A stretch of 42,059 bases of DNA from Magnetococcales bacterium (GTDB taxonomy: Bacteria; Pseudomonadota; Magnetococcia; Magnetococcales; UBA8363): the NCBI GenBank assembly GCA_015660855.1, contig JACSDG010000014.1:1-42059 (forward strand), in the 5' to 3' direction. Under the pieces are notes generated by a model. That model was given only the letters and a program-made list of their open reading frames with translations. It was not told where the DNA came from and did no database searches. This document shows positions 1 to 9,635 of the stretch, piece by piece. The position numbers were made by a program, and so were the translations under genes. The number at the start of each line of letters is the position of its first letter. Positions within the stretch are counted from its first letter, which is position 1.

Positions 1-95
1 CCCCCAAACCCCCACCGGGGGGGATGATCCCCCCCGGACCCCCGCAATAGTTTCAACCTACAAAAAAAAGGGGGGGGACGGAATGGCTACATAAT
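1..95. repeat. Intergenic G/C hairpin repeat, copy 1 (cut by window edge)
   Basis: Holds the module also seen near 23.4, 30.6, 36.0 and 41.9 kb: a C-run/G-run stem around GGGATGATCCC, then GGACCCCCGCAATAGTTTCA, then a poly-A/poly-G stretch ending GGACGGAATGGCTAC. It is oriented opposite to the copy at 41850-42059, whose modules are its reverse complement. It lies just past the stop codon of the chemoreceptor gene, where it could act as a terminator-like 3' structure. No gene is seen in it. Confidence 0.8.
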
Positions 96-105
96 CAAGA
101 CCACC

Positions 106-2916
106 TCAACGAATCCCCCCCTTACGCAAGTGGGAAACGTAAGCCTTGTCGGTACCCAAAATGTGGTCAATGAGCCATTCACGCAACAATTTTATCAATT
201 TCATATCCACAACCCCCCCGCCCTCACGATACTGCTTTTGAAAAGCCAATACCTTGTCTACAAAACCATCGTGGATGGCCTTATGCGACTGCGCATCAGG
301 ATAAGCGGTTTTGGCAAAAGCCTCTTCTTCACGTTTGAAGTGTGTCGCAGTATAATCCACCAATTCCTGAAGAATTTTTCCCAAAGCGTCATACCCCATC
401 CCCCGATTCATGCCGTTGTACAGATCGTTGATCAATTTTACCAAAAGCTTGTGATCGGCATCGAACGAGGCGATACGAACCAACAGTTTGTCGGTCCACG
501 GCATGATCTGCCGATCCACGGAAGACACATCCTGGACCAGATACAACCGGTCCAAAAATTCAAACATGTTTCGACGCAAACTATTGAGCACCTCCATGTG
601 GGCACGAGCCTGATCATGCCTGCCGTCAACCACCATGGCGGTGATTTCACGAGCCGTATTATGGACTTTTTCATGGACCACCCCCAGCTCCCGATACAGA
701 TCCATGGAACCAAAAAATTTCTCGCCCTCGGAAAAATACCACAACCCAAACTTGCATTGTTTGTGACTGGAAACCTCTTCCGGCTTGAGAAGGGTACGAC
801 CGCGAATAACCTGCTCCAGTCGGCCAAGCCATTGCAGATGGGCCAGTTTGATGGCGCGAACATCAAAACGCGCTTTCTCAGTGTTAACTCCCCCTACGGC
901 CATTTTCAGGGCATCGCTGGTCTCACGGACGACCTCGGTCAACCTGCCGGAATACTCCACCGACCCGTCCAGATAATGGCTTAATTGCATGGATTGCAGC
1001 ATCATTTTCTGGACTTCTGCGGAAGCATAAAAAATTTCCTGGGCCGCCGTCTGAACCTTGATGGAGCGATCACGTGCTTGGGAACTCTCTTCGGCAACCT
1101 TGTTGCCGTTTTTGGCGACATCGGACGCAGCAGCGGCAATTTCCTGGGTACCGGTAGCCGCTTCGACAGCGGCGCGTGCGACCTCCAGAGAAGCCGCTTC
1201 CAATTCATGGGCATTGCGTGAAACTTCCATCGCTGCGGTACTGACCTGCCCCATGGCCTGGGAAATACCGTTAACCGCATGGTGTTGGGAGTCAACCGCT
1301 TCGGTAATTTCGCGATTGGTGGCATTGATTTCCCGTACCCGCTCGGTAATGCCACGGGTCGAGTTGGCGGCCTCACGCGCCTGACCGCGAATCTCAGCCG
1401 TTTTTTCCTGGATCATTTTGGTAGCTTCGGTGGTCTGCCGCGCCAAATCCTTGACCTCATTGGCAACAACCGCAAAACCCAGGCCCGCCTGACCCGCACC
1501 GGCCGCTTCGATGGCGGCGTTGAGTGCCAGCATGTTGGTCTGGTTGGCAATGGTTTTGATAAGATCGACCACTTTGCCAATTTCGGTGGCAGAAACCGCC
1601 AGTTTTTCCATGACCACCATGGATTCCTGTGCATTCCTATCCGCCTGTGCCGACATGTCATCGGCCTGCTTGCACCGATCACGCACCGACTGCAATGATC
1701 GGGTAAGATCGACAACAGAACGGGAAACATTATTGACCGACTCGTTGACCTGATCGAGACTGGCGTTGACCCCTGCTACATTGCTGGTCATCTGTTCCGC
1801 CGCCGAGGCCATGGTATTGACATTGACGCTGGCCTGTTCCGATGCGGCAGCTATAGCGGATACATTGTCGGACAGTTGGCTCGCCGTTTGTGAAACGGTC
1901 TCGATGTTGACAACCGCATCCTCGATATTGCTGTTGAGAATCTGGGTTTCCTTGCCCAGTCGATCATTCTCCTCGACCACGCGGCGCGCAAGGGAATAGC
2001 TGTCGGTGGAATCCTTTCTGAGCGACGTCCGCAAAGGTACCATCTCATCCACCACCGACATGACCGATTCCGACTGCAACAAAACCGTATGGATGACATG
2101 GGCAAGCTGGTCGGCCATGGTGTTGATGCCAAGAAAAATGCGGCCAAAAGAGTTGTTGGAATGGACATTGAGGCGAAGGGTCATTTCCCCACGACTCAGC
2201 ATCTCCACGCCATCCTCAATTTTGTCGATGGAGCTGAGGATGGATCGCAAAAACAAAATGATGACAATCAAACCCGAAAGCGTGGATAAAAATATGATAA
2301 TCGCCAGAGCAATTTGGTTGCGGTCAACCTGGTCGGAATGCTCTATGACACCTCCATGGAGTTGGCTGGTCCGTTGCCTCATGGAGGAAATCAACTCATC
2401 CATCCCCTGGGCTGTAGGTCGGTCGATACCAGAAACGGCCTTGTCGGTGCGGGGAATGGACTGGATATCGCCCACGACATAGTTTGCAGCCAAAGCGGCG
2501 TGGTAAAGCTGTCCCAGATTTCTATGGTTATCTATAAGCTTTTTGATATTTTCCGCGCCCTCGTTCAAACCTTCCAAAGCTTTCAGCGTCTCCTGCAACT
2601 CCCCCCGGACCTTTCCTTCCATCTCTTCAAATTGCTTGAAATATTTAAATTCATTCAAGGGGCCTTCGGCCTTGTGACCACGAATGAGGATATTTTTCCA
2701 TTCCTGAACCTGCCGCCCAAACAGGGTGGCCGCCTTTTCGGCATGAGAAGCCGCCTGGGAGATCAAGGCCAGATCCCTGGAAGCAACGTTCTGCTGGTGA
2801 ATCACCACGCTCTGCCAAACATTCAATCCAGTCATCAGCATGATCAGGCCGATGATAAAATAAAACCTTCTGTGCAGCGAAAGATCGTCAACCCAAAGTA
2901 AAATATTATTCAGCAT
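106..2916 (-). CDS. Methyl-accepting chemotaxis protein with CZB zinc domain and C-terminal bacteriohemerythrin
   Basis: Predicted inner-membrane chemoreceptor of 936 residues. Two membrane segments (about 18-38 and 202-223) bracket a mainly helical periplasmic region; a HAMP linker follows (about 224-276), then the long signalling coiled coil with the tip [15 protein letters not shown] near 459-473. A chemoreceptor zinc-binding (CZB) domain follows, with H693, the CKFGLWY motif (C721), H748 and H752. The last 130 residues are a bacteriohemerythrin with all seven di-iron ligands at canonical spacing: H822, H859, E863, H878, H882, H918 and D923. Such receptors are known to couple O2 or redox state to CheA; having both CZB and hemerythrin suggests that zinc or hypochlorous-type stress and oxygen feed one receptor. 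The ATG at 2916 has a GGGGGA ribosome site about 9 bases upstream. No che genes lie nearby. Ligand assignment is inferred. Confidence 0.93.
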   Translation of the reverse strand: MLNNILLWVDDLSLHRRFYFIIGLIMLMTGLNVWQSVVIHQQNVASRDLALISQAASHAEKAATLFGRQVQEWKNILIRGHKAEGPLNEFKYFKQFEEMEGKVRGELQETLKALEGLNEGAENIKKLIDNHRNLGQLYHAALAANYVVGDIQSIPRTDKAVSGIDRPTAQGMDELISSMRQRTSQLHGGVIEHSDQVDRNQIALAIIIFLSTLSGLIVIILFLRSILSSIDKIEDGVEMLSRGEMTLRLNVHSNNSFGRIFLGINTMADQLAHVIHTVLLQSESVMSVVDEMVPLRTSLRKDSTDSYSLARRVVEENDRLGKETQILNSNIEDAVVNIETVSQTASQLSDNVSAIAAASEQASVNVNTMASAAEQMTSNVAGVNASLDQVNESVNNVSRSVVDLTRSLQSVRDRCKQADDMSAQADRNAQESMVVMEKLAVSATEIGKVVDLIKTIANQTNMLALNAAIEAAGAGQAGLGFAVVANEVKDLARQTTEATKMIQEKTAEIRGQAREAANSTRGITERVREINATNREITEAVDSQHHAVNGISQAMGQVSTAAMEVSRNAHELEAASLEVARAAVEAATGTQEIAAAASDVAKNGNKVAEESSQARDRSIKVQTAAQEIFYASAEVQKMMLQSMQLSHYLDGSVEYSGRLTEVVRETSDALKMAVGGVNTEKARFDVRAIKLAHLQWLGRLEQVIRGRTLLKPEEVSSHKQCKFGLWYFSEGEKFFGSMDLYRELGVVHEKVHNTAREITAMVVDGRHDQARAHMEVLNSLRRNMFEFLDRLYLVQDVSSVDRQIMPWTDKLLVRIASFDADHKLLVKLINDLYNGMNRGMGYDALGKILQELVDYTATHFKREEEAFAKTAYPDAQSHKAIHDGFVDKVLAFQKQYREGGGVVDMKLIKLLREWLIDHILGTDKAYVSHLRKGGIR

Positions 2917-3009
2917 CGAATTTATCCCCCGTCAATAAACAATCCATCCACAAACATAACCATTCCCCCCCATTTTCCAGAAAAAGACACCCTCAGAGTC
3001 TACGGCGCG

Positions 3010-3915
3010 TCACCCCTTGTCTGAAAAAACCTCGTCCAACGATTGGGCCTCAAAAATTCGCAGACTCCACTCTTCCAAAAAGGAGGGTTTGGCCGCAGAA
3101 ATTTTTTCGCTGGCCCATGCAGGTATGGCACCAAAGCGGCGCTGCAACTGGCGCATTAAAATTTTAGCTTCGCCTTTCTGCTCGCCTTCCTGCTTGCCTT
3201 TTCGCTCGCCTTCCCAGTACAACCGCATGATTCCTCCGTCTGGAGAAAGATCAAGATTTAACATTTGGATGACCTCCATAACGTTGATTGTGCGATGGCG
3301 CGCCAAAGCGAACAAACCCATAATTTCACGCGCCGCGTAACGCACCAGTTCAGGAAAGCTTTTATCGATTTCTTCTTGCCAGTCACGTCCTTTTCTTTTT
3401 AAATCTTCCGCATCCGTATTCATCTTCAGGGTCAACGGAGCCAGGAGCAGCAGGCGGGGATCGACTTTTTTCAACTGCTCTTCCGAAAACTCAGAGAGTA
3501 CCACCTCCACGAAGCAATCATCAAGCCGGCATCCCGACTGTTTTGCAAAAACGGCCAGGGGCAGGGCAGCTTTTTTATACGGTCTGTCCGTATAGATGAT
3601 TCCGGCCAGCACCGGCCCATGATAGCTGTCCTGCGCACAACTCATGAAAACCTTGGCGGCAAGCCGGTAACGGACAAAAGGATCCTCGTATCCCTGGAAT
3701 TCCAACAAAACTCGCGGTTGATCCTCCGCGGTCAAAGACCACCCTTCGATGTCCGGGGCCAAGCGTTTTTGTTTTAAAACTGTGGCCCGGAAATGGTACG
3801 TCGCCGCCGCTTGCGGATCCATGCCCAAAAGTTTGAGCAAGGCATCCCCGCTCAAGGTCATGAGCTTGACAAAGGCTTCATCCGTGCTTCGCTGTCCAAT
3901 TTTGTGTTCGATCAT
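3010..3915 (-). CDS. Rpn-family PD-(D/E)XK nuclease with DUF2887-like core and DUF4351-like tail
   Basis: Predicted 301-residue protein of the Rpn / putative transposase (DUF2887-like) group. The N-terminal half has the nuclease signature: D55 in APDIEGW, then E72 and Q74 in LLEFQGYEDPF, the D...ExQ variant of PD-(D/E)XK. A charged linker (about 236-252, rich in GKQEGEQKGE) joins a C-terminal helical module (RQLQRRFGAIPAWASEKI...SLDEVF) typical of DUF4351. Characterised Rpn proteins are endonucleases linked to RecA-independent recombination, and some to phage defence. The ATG lies only 6 bases after the stop of the upstream NACHT gene with no clear ribosome site of its own, so it is probably co-transcribed and perhaps translationally coupled. 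No terminal repeats or partner transposase are visible, so mobility is not supported by the sequence. Confidence 0.82.
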   Translation of the reverse strand: MIEHKIGQRSTDEAFVKLMTLSGDALLKLLGMDPQAAATYHFRATVLKQKRLAPDIEGWSLTAEDQPRVLLEFQGYEDPFVRYRLAAKVFMSCAQDSYHGPVLAGIIYTDRPYKKAALPLAVFAKQSGCRLDDCFVEVVLSEFSEEQLKKVDPRLLLLAPLTLKMNTDAEDLKRKGRDWQEEIDKSFPELVRYAAREIMGLFALARHRTINVMEVIQMLNLDLSPDGGIMRLYWEGERKGKQEGEQKGEAKILMRQLQRRFGAIPAWASEKISAAKPSFLEEWSLRIFEAQSLDEVFSDKG

Positions 3916-3921
3916 TTTTTA

Positions 3922-6900
3922 TCAAGGTGATTCTGGCATTGCCAGCATGCGCTTTTCCTTTGGATCCCAGAACAATTCGTCGGGCATGTTTTCCAGGTAG
4001 GGTGGCGAATCAATATTAAAATGTCCAAGGAAATCATCCAGGGGCATCCACTCCCCCTCGGGAGTCACGAGATCTCCCCGGATGTAGGCGCGAAGACACC
4101 AGTTCAGACGCCCCTCACGCTGTTCCGGGTTACGAGCCAAGCTTTCCAATCGTTTTTGGTCCTCCACGGTACTTTGTCGGGCAATATGTCGGGCCAAGGC
4201 CGGCCACAAGGGTTCCGTGCGCCCCAAGGTTTGGTAACGACCCAATGCAGCCTTGAATTCTCTATCATCCCCCCCCTGGTCAAACGAAAGTCGGCAGGCA
4301 TGGTGGAACAACTCAATCTCTGGCCAGAGAGGGTCATCTTGCAGGGGCTTTAATTTGTCAGTTTCGTGGGACAACAGCACTCGTGTGCCTACCCGGCCTG
4401 GTGAGAAAAACTCGACCTGTAAAAAATCAAGGAGGGTTGGCAAGTTGGGATCGATACCATGCTTGCGCGCAACGTCGCGCGCAAAGTCGCGCGCAAAGTA
4501 GCGCGCAAAGTAGCGCGCAACGTCGCGCGCAAAGTCGCGCGCAACGTCGCGCGCAAAGTCGCGCGCAACGTAGCGCGCAACGTAGCGCGCAACGTAGCGC
4601 GCAAAGTAGCGCGCAAAGTCGCGCGCAACGTCGCGCGCAAAGTCGCGCGCAACGTCGCGCGCAACGTCGCGCATAAGATCATCTTCACTTGCTGAACACA
4701 TCCCGGCGATTACAGACCGGAATGGTGCCGATTCGTCCAACCCCTGGGTAAAAAGAAAGTTCTGACCGGTGAACCCCCATTGACGACGTTTCCCTGGCCA
4801 AGTTTGCAACAGCAAACTTTCGGACCACCCGGGCCAATGGGGAGGACCGCCGTTGAAAAAACGACCCGCAGCAACTCCTTTGTCTCCCGTGGGGGCGGAT
4901 TCCATGCCGTGAAACAATAATTTGATGCCAGGAACCTTGTGATCGGTCCATACGGGTAACCCCAGGTTTTGCAGCCCATCCATCAAACGCAGACAAGCCA
5001 TCCAGTTGGAGTTTTTTTCCCCCTCGGCCTGCCAAGCGGTTCCAAGAATAGTTTTGCGATCCGTCTGACGGCTGGCCCTCCACGCATTCAGGCAATGGTC
5101 CGCGAATTCATTTCCTTCCTGTGCCAACGCCGCCCCGCTTTGAGTTGCCCAATGGTGCATATCCTTCTCTTCCAGCAAACCGTCTGCCATGAAAGTTCCA
5201 GCCAACCACACCCCCGCTTTCGGGTCATCACAAAGATTGGAAAAAACGGGCCGTAACCGTTCCGGATTGGTGCCCGCCACCACCGCGGCCCAAAGACGCA
5301 GGGTTTCCCACCAAACAAGGGTGTCTTTTTTTTGTTCGCACAGGCCGATACGCCCCGGATCCCCTTCGATGGTGGCTTGCGAATGCCAGGCGGTGAGAAA
5401 TTCCTGGAAACTCAGGTGGGTAAAAGAAAGTTTTTCATCGCTCCGATCCACCAGCACCCCGGCGGGACCGGTAAGCCAGGAAAGAAATCCATATTTTTTC
5501 GATAGTTCCCATTCAGTCGGCAATAATGCAGCCATCTCCTCCCAGGATTGCACCAGACTGCCCCGATCTGATTTTTTATATCCTTTTTGCTGTATTCCAT
5601 GGGCCAGGGCAGCCACAATGCGCATACGTGTTTCGCCGGAATCGGGACGCCAACGAAATTTTTCCATCCCGACCCCATCCGCCTCCCTCCTGTCCGGCAA
5701 TGCCGACAGCAGATTGTCCAGGGTGATTTGGTAAAGTTTGTGGCGGCTGTCGGGCAGAGGGCTGGTACGGCTGATGAGAAGCATCATGGTAAGAAGCAGG
5801 GCGGTACGGGCCAAGGCATGGGCTTCGGGAGTGTTTGTCAACCGGTCCATGAATTCCGCAACAGCCTTGGTTGCGGCGTTTTGGTCGGTGCCATGGATGT
5901 GCAAGAAAAAATTTCGGGCCAGTTGTTCGATCTCCCCATCGTTCAATGGTTGGACATCCAACTCCCTGAAACCATCGCTGCCACTGGGGCGGCCATCGCC
6001 GTAGGGGCGGCTGCTTACCACCACCCGCACTCCGGGGTGTTCCTGGAGAAAGGGCAACAGTTTGGCGCGAAAATCCTGGCCCAGTTCTCCCAATTCATCC
6101 CAACCATCCACCAGCAAGACCGGAGTGATTTCCTGGGATCCGGCGAGCTGAGAAAAAAAAGTTTCCTGCCAAAACTTAAGATCGTGTTCTGCAAGCCAAG
6201 CGGTCAGGTAACTTTTCAGGTTGTGGTCTCTATCCGGTGCTTTTTTCCAGTAGCGCACCAAGGCACGCAGTTCCACCAGGACCGGAAAGACATCTTCACA
6301 TTTTAAAAGTTGCCTGAAAGTCCAGCGCATCCAGGTAGTTTTGCCCGATCCCGCCACCCCTCGCACAGCCAAAGGTTTTTCTAGTTTGACAATGTCCCCC
6401 GGCGCAAAAATCTGTCCATCATCAAGTTTACCGGGATCGTACCCTTTCCCCAGACGCAATGGGACATACATTTGTTCCAGAGTGGCATCCACAATTTTAC
6501 TGTTGCTCGGCCCCGCCGCCGCCGGCCCTGCATGCCGCAAATCCCACCGATCAAAAAGGTTACGCAGTTTATTACGGTAGGCCGATAGAAAACCTTTGTT
6601 TGAACCAACGATTGTACTGAGAGATCCCGTAGCCGAAGGAGTCATTGCTCCGGCCAGATGGATGTCTTGCTGGTAGGGGGAGACGCCAGTTTTCTGTGAC
6701 CAACCTCCGGGTTCAAGGGTACCGTGCACCATGATCTCAGGGGAAAAGTCGAGGGTCCAGGCGGTCACCGAATTTCCGCGAATGGTTAAAAGGCGACAGG
6801 AGTTGGGCTGATCCTCTCCACGCTCGGAAAGAGCCGCCCCCATGCTGCCAGCGGCAAAAACGTGGGTCATTCCTTTTGTTTCTTTCCAGGGAATAACTCC

Positions 6901-7635
6901 AACGTTACTTTCGTGCCTATGTCCATGCAAAACAAGTGAGACACGACACTGCTCCGACAATTGTGGCAACCATGTTTCCATCTTGCCGGTGGGGTTATGG
7001 TGCAGGGCCACGATACGCAGGGGAATCTTTGTGGCATCCTGCCCTTGCCAATAGTCCATGACGAGTTTGATCTTGTCTGGATCCAGTTCGCCGTGATGAT
7101 CCTCGTCCCGGTGCGATTCGGCATGATTGGAATTGAGGGTGGCGACGGCAACTCCCAAATCTTCAAACTCCGACAACAATGCCCCGTGGACATCCGCTAA
7201 CAACGCCGTAGGGGAATTATTCATAAAAGACTTATAAAATTCATTATAATAAACAAACTTTTCCGTGCCTATTTTTACCCTGAAGGCTCCTTCAGAAAAT
7301 TCATCTTCATCTATTAGTTGATTTTTAATACTCTCGCATTTTTGTCTGTAGCAATCATGGTTACCAGGCAAAAGAAGAAACCGGCTTGTATCCAGTTTGA
7401 ACTCAGAAGCCAAACAGTCGAGAAATTCCCGGGCGGGCTTGTATTCTCTTCGGAGTGAAGAATCAGTAAAATCACCGGTGACGATCACCAAATGCGGGTC
7501 CGCGCTTTCTAGGGATTTATGCACCCCGGCAGCCAATCCTTTGGCCAGTCGCTCCGGGGTTGTGTCGGAAAACCGGCCTTTACGGCCAAAGTGCAGGTCG
7601 GCCAAATGGAGGATGTGCAGAGGGTTGGTGAGCAT
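3922..7635 (-). CDS. Metallophosphoesterase-NACHT (STAND NTPase) protein with 17 tandem [VF]AR[DY] repeats
   Basis: Large three-part protein of 1237 residues. Residues 1-300 are a calcineurin-like phosphoesterase with all metal motifs: D13-x-H15, GDFTD at 54-58, GNHD at 91-94, HH at 212-213 and HGHRH at 237-241. Residues about 395-780 are a NACHT-type STAND NTPase: Walker A GVAGSGKT (426-433), Walker B LLVDGWDE (507-514), sensor VVVSSRPYG (538-546), and the winged-helix signature FTHLSFQEFL further on. The rest is a probable sensor region interrupted by 17 perfect four-residue repeats at 988-1055. Related effector-NACHT fusions are predicted or shown to act in phage defence, where target binding drives oligomerisation and the N-terminal effector acts, here presumably on a phosphodiester or nucleotide substrate. 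The following nuclease gene starts 6 bases downstream. Domain calls are firm; the defence role and substrate are inferred. Confidence 0.88.
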   Translation of the reverse strand: MLTNPLHILHLADLHFGRKGRFSDTTPERLAKGLAAGVHKSLESADPHLVIVTGDFTDSSLRREYKPAREFLDCLASEFKLDTSRFLLLPGNHDCYRQKCESIKNQLIDEDEFSEGAFRVKIGTEKFVYYNEFYKSFMNNSPTALLADVHGALLSEFEDLGVAVATLNSNHAESHRDEDHHGELDPDKIKLVMDYWQGQDATKIPLRIVALHHNPTGKMETWLPQLSEQCRVSLVLHGHRHESNVGVIPWKETKGMTHVFAAGSMGAALSERGEDQPNSCRLLTIRGNSVTAWTLDFSPEIMVHGTLEPGGWSQKTGVSPYQQDIHLAGAMTPSATGSLSTIVGSNKGFLSAYRNKLRNLFDRWDLRHAGPAAAGPSNSKIVDATLEQMYVPLRLGKGYDPGKLDDGQIFAPGDIVKLEKPLAVRGVAGSGKTTWMRWTFRQLLKCEDVFPVLVELRALVRYWKKAPDRDHNLKSYLTAWLAEHDLKFWQETFFSQLAGSQEITPVLLVDGWDELGELGQDFRAKLLPFLQEHPGVRVVVSSRPYGDGRPSGSDGFRELDVQPLNDGEIEQLARNFFLHIHGTDQNAATKAVAEFMDRLTNTPEAHALARTALLLTMMLLISRTSPLPDSRHKLYQITLDNLLSALPDRREADGVGMEKFRWRPDSGETRMRIVAALAHGIQQKGYKKSDRGSLVQSWEEMAALLPTEWELSKKYGFLSWLTGPAGVLVDRSDEKLSFTHLSFQEFLTAWHSQATIEGDPGRIGLCEQKKDTLVWWETLRLWAAVVAGTNPERLRPVFSNLCDDPKAGVWLAGTFMADGLLEEKDMHHWATQSGAALAQEGNEFADHCLNAWRASRQTDRKTILGTAWQAEGEKNSNWMACLRLMDGLQNLGLPVWTDHKVPGIKLLFHGMESAPTGDKGVAAGRFFNGGPPHWPGWSESLLLQTWPGKRRQWGFTGQNFLFTQGLDESAPFRSVIAGMCSASEDDLMRDVARDVARDFARDVARDFARYFARYVARYVARYVARDFARDVARDFARDVARYFARYFARDFARDVARKHGIDPNLPTLLDFLQVEFFSPGRVGTRVLLSHETDKLKPLQDDPLWPEIELFHHACRLSFDQGGDDREFKAALGRYQTLGRTEPLWPALARHIARQSTVEDQKRLESLARNPEQREGRLNWCLRAYIRGDLVTPEGEWMPLDDFLGHFNIDSPPYLENMPDELFWDPKEKRMLAMPESP
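4471..4674 (-). repeat. 12-bp coding minisatellite, 17 units, within the NACHT gene
   Basis: Seventeen contiguous 12-bp units; on the coding strand each reads (G/T)AC(G/T)TTGCGCGC. Only two bases vary, both G/T at first codon positions, so each unit encodes D or Y, then V or F, then A-R. In protein order the unit types are DV DV DF DV DF YF YV YV YV DF DV DF DV YF YF DF DV. The other ten bases, including every third codon position, are identical apart from the edge of the first unit in protein order (4663-4674). Such DNA-level identity points to recent expansion or homogenisation. Copy-number change by whole units keeps the reading frame. Confidence 0.97.
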
Positions 7636-7687
7636 GGTGTTCCAACCTGGTTGAAGGTTTATTCAGGACTGTAATTCTAGCATGAAT

Positions 7688-7803
7688 AAGAACCTGATGC
7701 CCAGCGGGCAAAAACCAAAACCTGGGGTACTCTCGCCCCCAAACCCCCAAAGACATGAAGCTATAAAGTTTTTGGCCAAACTTCGTTTTTCCGAAAAAAA
7801 TGT
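7688..7803. repeat. Intergenic hairpin repeat, copy 2 (short form lacking the central palindrome)
   Basis: Fills most of the space between recQ and the NACHT gene. It runs from CTGATGCCCAGCGGGC (small hairpin end) through CCCCCAAACCCCC, AGACATGAAGCT and then TTGGCCAAACTTCGTTTTTCC. The same flanks occur in the copy at 35920-36082, but there about 80 bases with the GGGGGATGATCCCCCC palindrome lie between AGACATGAAGCT and TTGCCAAACTTTG. This copy therefore looks like an insertion-less or internally deleted version. Confidence 0.75.
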
Positions 7804-7804
7804 T

Positions 7805-9629
7805 TCATCCGACGCGAAAGGCCATGACCAACTGCAACACCTGCGCACCATAATTTTTAAGTTTTCTCGTCCCCACACCATGGATTTTTCCCAGTTCTTC
7901 TAGGGTGGTGGGCATGGTGGAGACAATTTCGCGCAGGGTCGCATCGTGAAAAATGATGTAGGGGGGGAGAGCATGTTCCTTGGCCAACTCCAAACGCATG
8001 GCCCGCAACGCCTCCCACAAACCCGGAGACTCCGTGGCTGGACTCGACACCGGTGAAGGAGTACGGATCGCCTTTGATTTTCGTTCCCTGGGAGCATCGG
8101 CATCCCGGCGAAAATAGACAACCTGCTCGCCGCGCAACACCGCCCGACTGGACTCGCACAGACGCAAGCCACCGTGCCCCTCAACATCCACCTCCAGATA
8201 CCCCCCCGCCACCAACTGCCGGAACACCGAACGCCACTGGCTCGCCGTCAACTCCTTGCCAATGCCAAACGTGCTCACCTTATGATGCCCAAACCGGGTT
8301 ATTTTTTCATTTTTTTTTCCCGTCAACACATCAACCAGATGCACCATCCCAAATATTTGCCCCGTCCGAAACACACAGGAAAGTGCCTTTTGTGCCACCA
8401 CCAACCCTTCCCAGGTCGCAACCGGATCCAAACAGGTGTCGCAATTGTTGCAGGTCGGCGGGGGATTGTCGCCAAAATAACTCAACAAGACCCGGCGGCG
8501 ACAATCGACCGTTTCACAAAACCCGATCAAAGACTCCAACTTGCGTTTCTCAATCAACTTGATCCGCTCTTCCGCCTGCGACTGTTCAATAAACTTTCGC
8601 AGTATGACCACATCCTCCAAACCATAGGTCAAAAAAGCGTTGGCCGGCAATCCATCCCGTCCCGCCCGACCCGTCTCCTGATAATAAGCCTCCAAACTTT
8701 TCGGCAGGTCCAAATGGGCCACAAAACGCACATCCGGTTTGTCAATCCCCATGCCAAAAGCAATCGTGGCCACCACAATGATCCCACTCTCAAACAAAAA
8801 CCGCTCCTGATTTTGGCGGCGAAGGGCATTGTTCAAACCGGCATGATACGGCAAAGCCTTAAAGCCATGCCCAACCAGCCATGCCGCCGTCTCTTCCACC
8901 TTGGCCCGCGACAGGCAATACACAATCCCCGCATCCCCCACATGTTCGCTTTCAAGAAATTTTTTCAATTGTTGCCTGGGATTATCCTTGACCGTAACCC
9001 GATAGCATATGTTGGGACGATCAAACCCCGCGATAAACTGCCTGGCCCCCTCCAAACGCAAACGCTTGACAATCTCCGAACGGGTGGGGGCGTCGGCGGT
9101 GGCGGTCAACGCCAAACGCGGTATACCCGGAAAACGATCCACCAATGCCGTCAACCCCAAATAATCGGGACGAAAATCATGCCCCCACTGCGAAACACAA
9201 TGCGCCTCGTCAATCGCAAACAAGGCTACCGGGATCCGGGACAAAAGGTCCAGAGAGGATTCCATGAGGATGCGTTCGGGGGCCATATAGAGTAAATCCA
9301 ACTCCCCCCCCTGCGCCTGGAGAATCACCTGCCACACCTCATTCCCCGTCATGCTGGAGTTGACAAACGCCGCACGGATGCCATTCTGGCGCAAAGCACC
9401 CACCTGATCCTGCATCAGGGCAATCAAAGGCGACACCACCACCCCCACCCCGGGGCCCACCCGTGGGCATCAGCACCACCGCGTCACCCCCTTTGAGCAC
9501 ATGGTCGATGACCTCGCGCTGAAAGCCGCGAAACTGTTCGAAGCCAAAGTATCGCCGCAATACCCCCATGACCGGGTCGAAATTATCCATTTCCTCTGGC
9601 AGTGTCCATTCCTTCAGCGGTTCGGCCAT
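7805..9629 (-). pseudogene. recQ: RecQ-family DNA helicase, frameshifted by a deletion that removes Walker A
   Basis: The N-terminal part reads normally (YFGFEQFRGFQREVIDHVLKG, then AVVLMPTGG) up to about 9456. The frame then shifts, and the protein resumes in another frame at [17 protein letters not shown]. RecQ normally has GKSLCYQ and about ten more residues between these two points; they are absent here, so roughly 40 bases, not a multiple of three, are missing at the GGTGGGCCCCGGGG junction (about 9450-9460). Everything downstream is intact: [17 protein letters not shown], the helicase C motif [12 protein letters not shown], zinc cysteines ([11 protein letters not shown]...CNNCDTC), the RQC winged helix and a C-terminal HRDC domain. 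Without the Walker A lysine the product cannot hydrolyse ATP. The gene starts 6 bases after the kinase stop, with GGAGGAGGG upstream. An assembly error in a GC-rich stretch is the main alternative. Confidence 0.85.
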
Positions 9630-9635
9630 CACGGT

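Noticed and set aside
130-984. 284-codon frame antisense to the chemoreceptor
   Set aside because: It mirrors the CZB and hemerythrin coding region, whose ligand residues are all intact on the minus strand.
3010-3915. Insertion sequence around the Rpn-like gene
   Set aside because: Rpn proteins are often annotated as putative transposases, but no terminal inverted repeats or target duplication were seen at its borders.
4471-4674. Diversity-generating retroelement target
   Set aside because: Variation is restricted to two fixed G/T positions in a tandem array, with no reverse transcriptase, template repeat or adenine-specific pattern in the window.
4471-4674. CRISPR array
   Set aside because: The units are contiguous 12-mers without spacers and lie inside a long coding frame; no cas genes are present.
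4383-4695. Open frames on the opposite strand and in other frames over the 12-bp repeat
   Set aside because: A 12-base unit mostly free of stops automatically keeps several frames open; only the frame continuous with the NACHT protein has flanking coding sequence.
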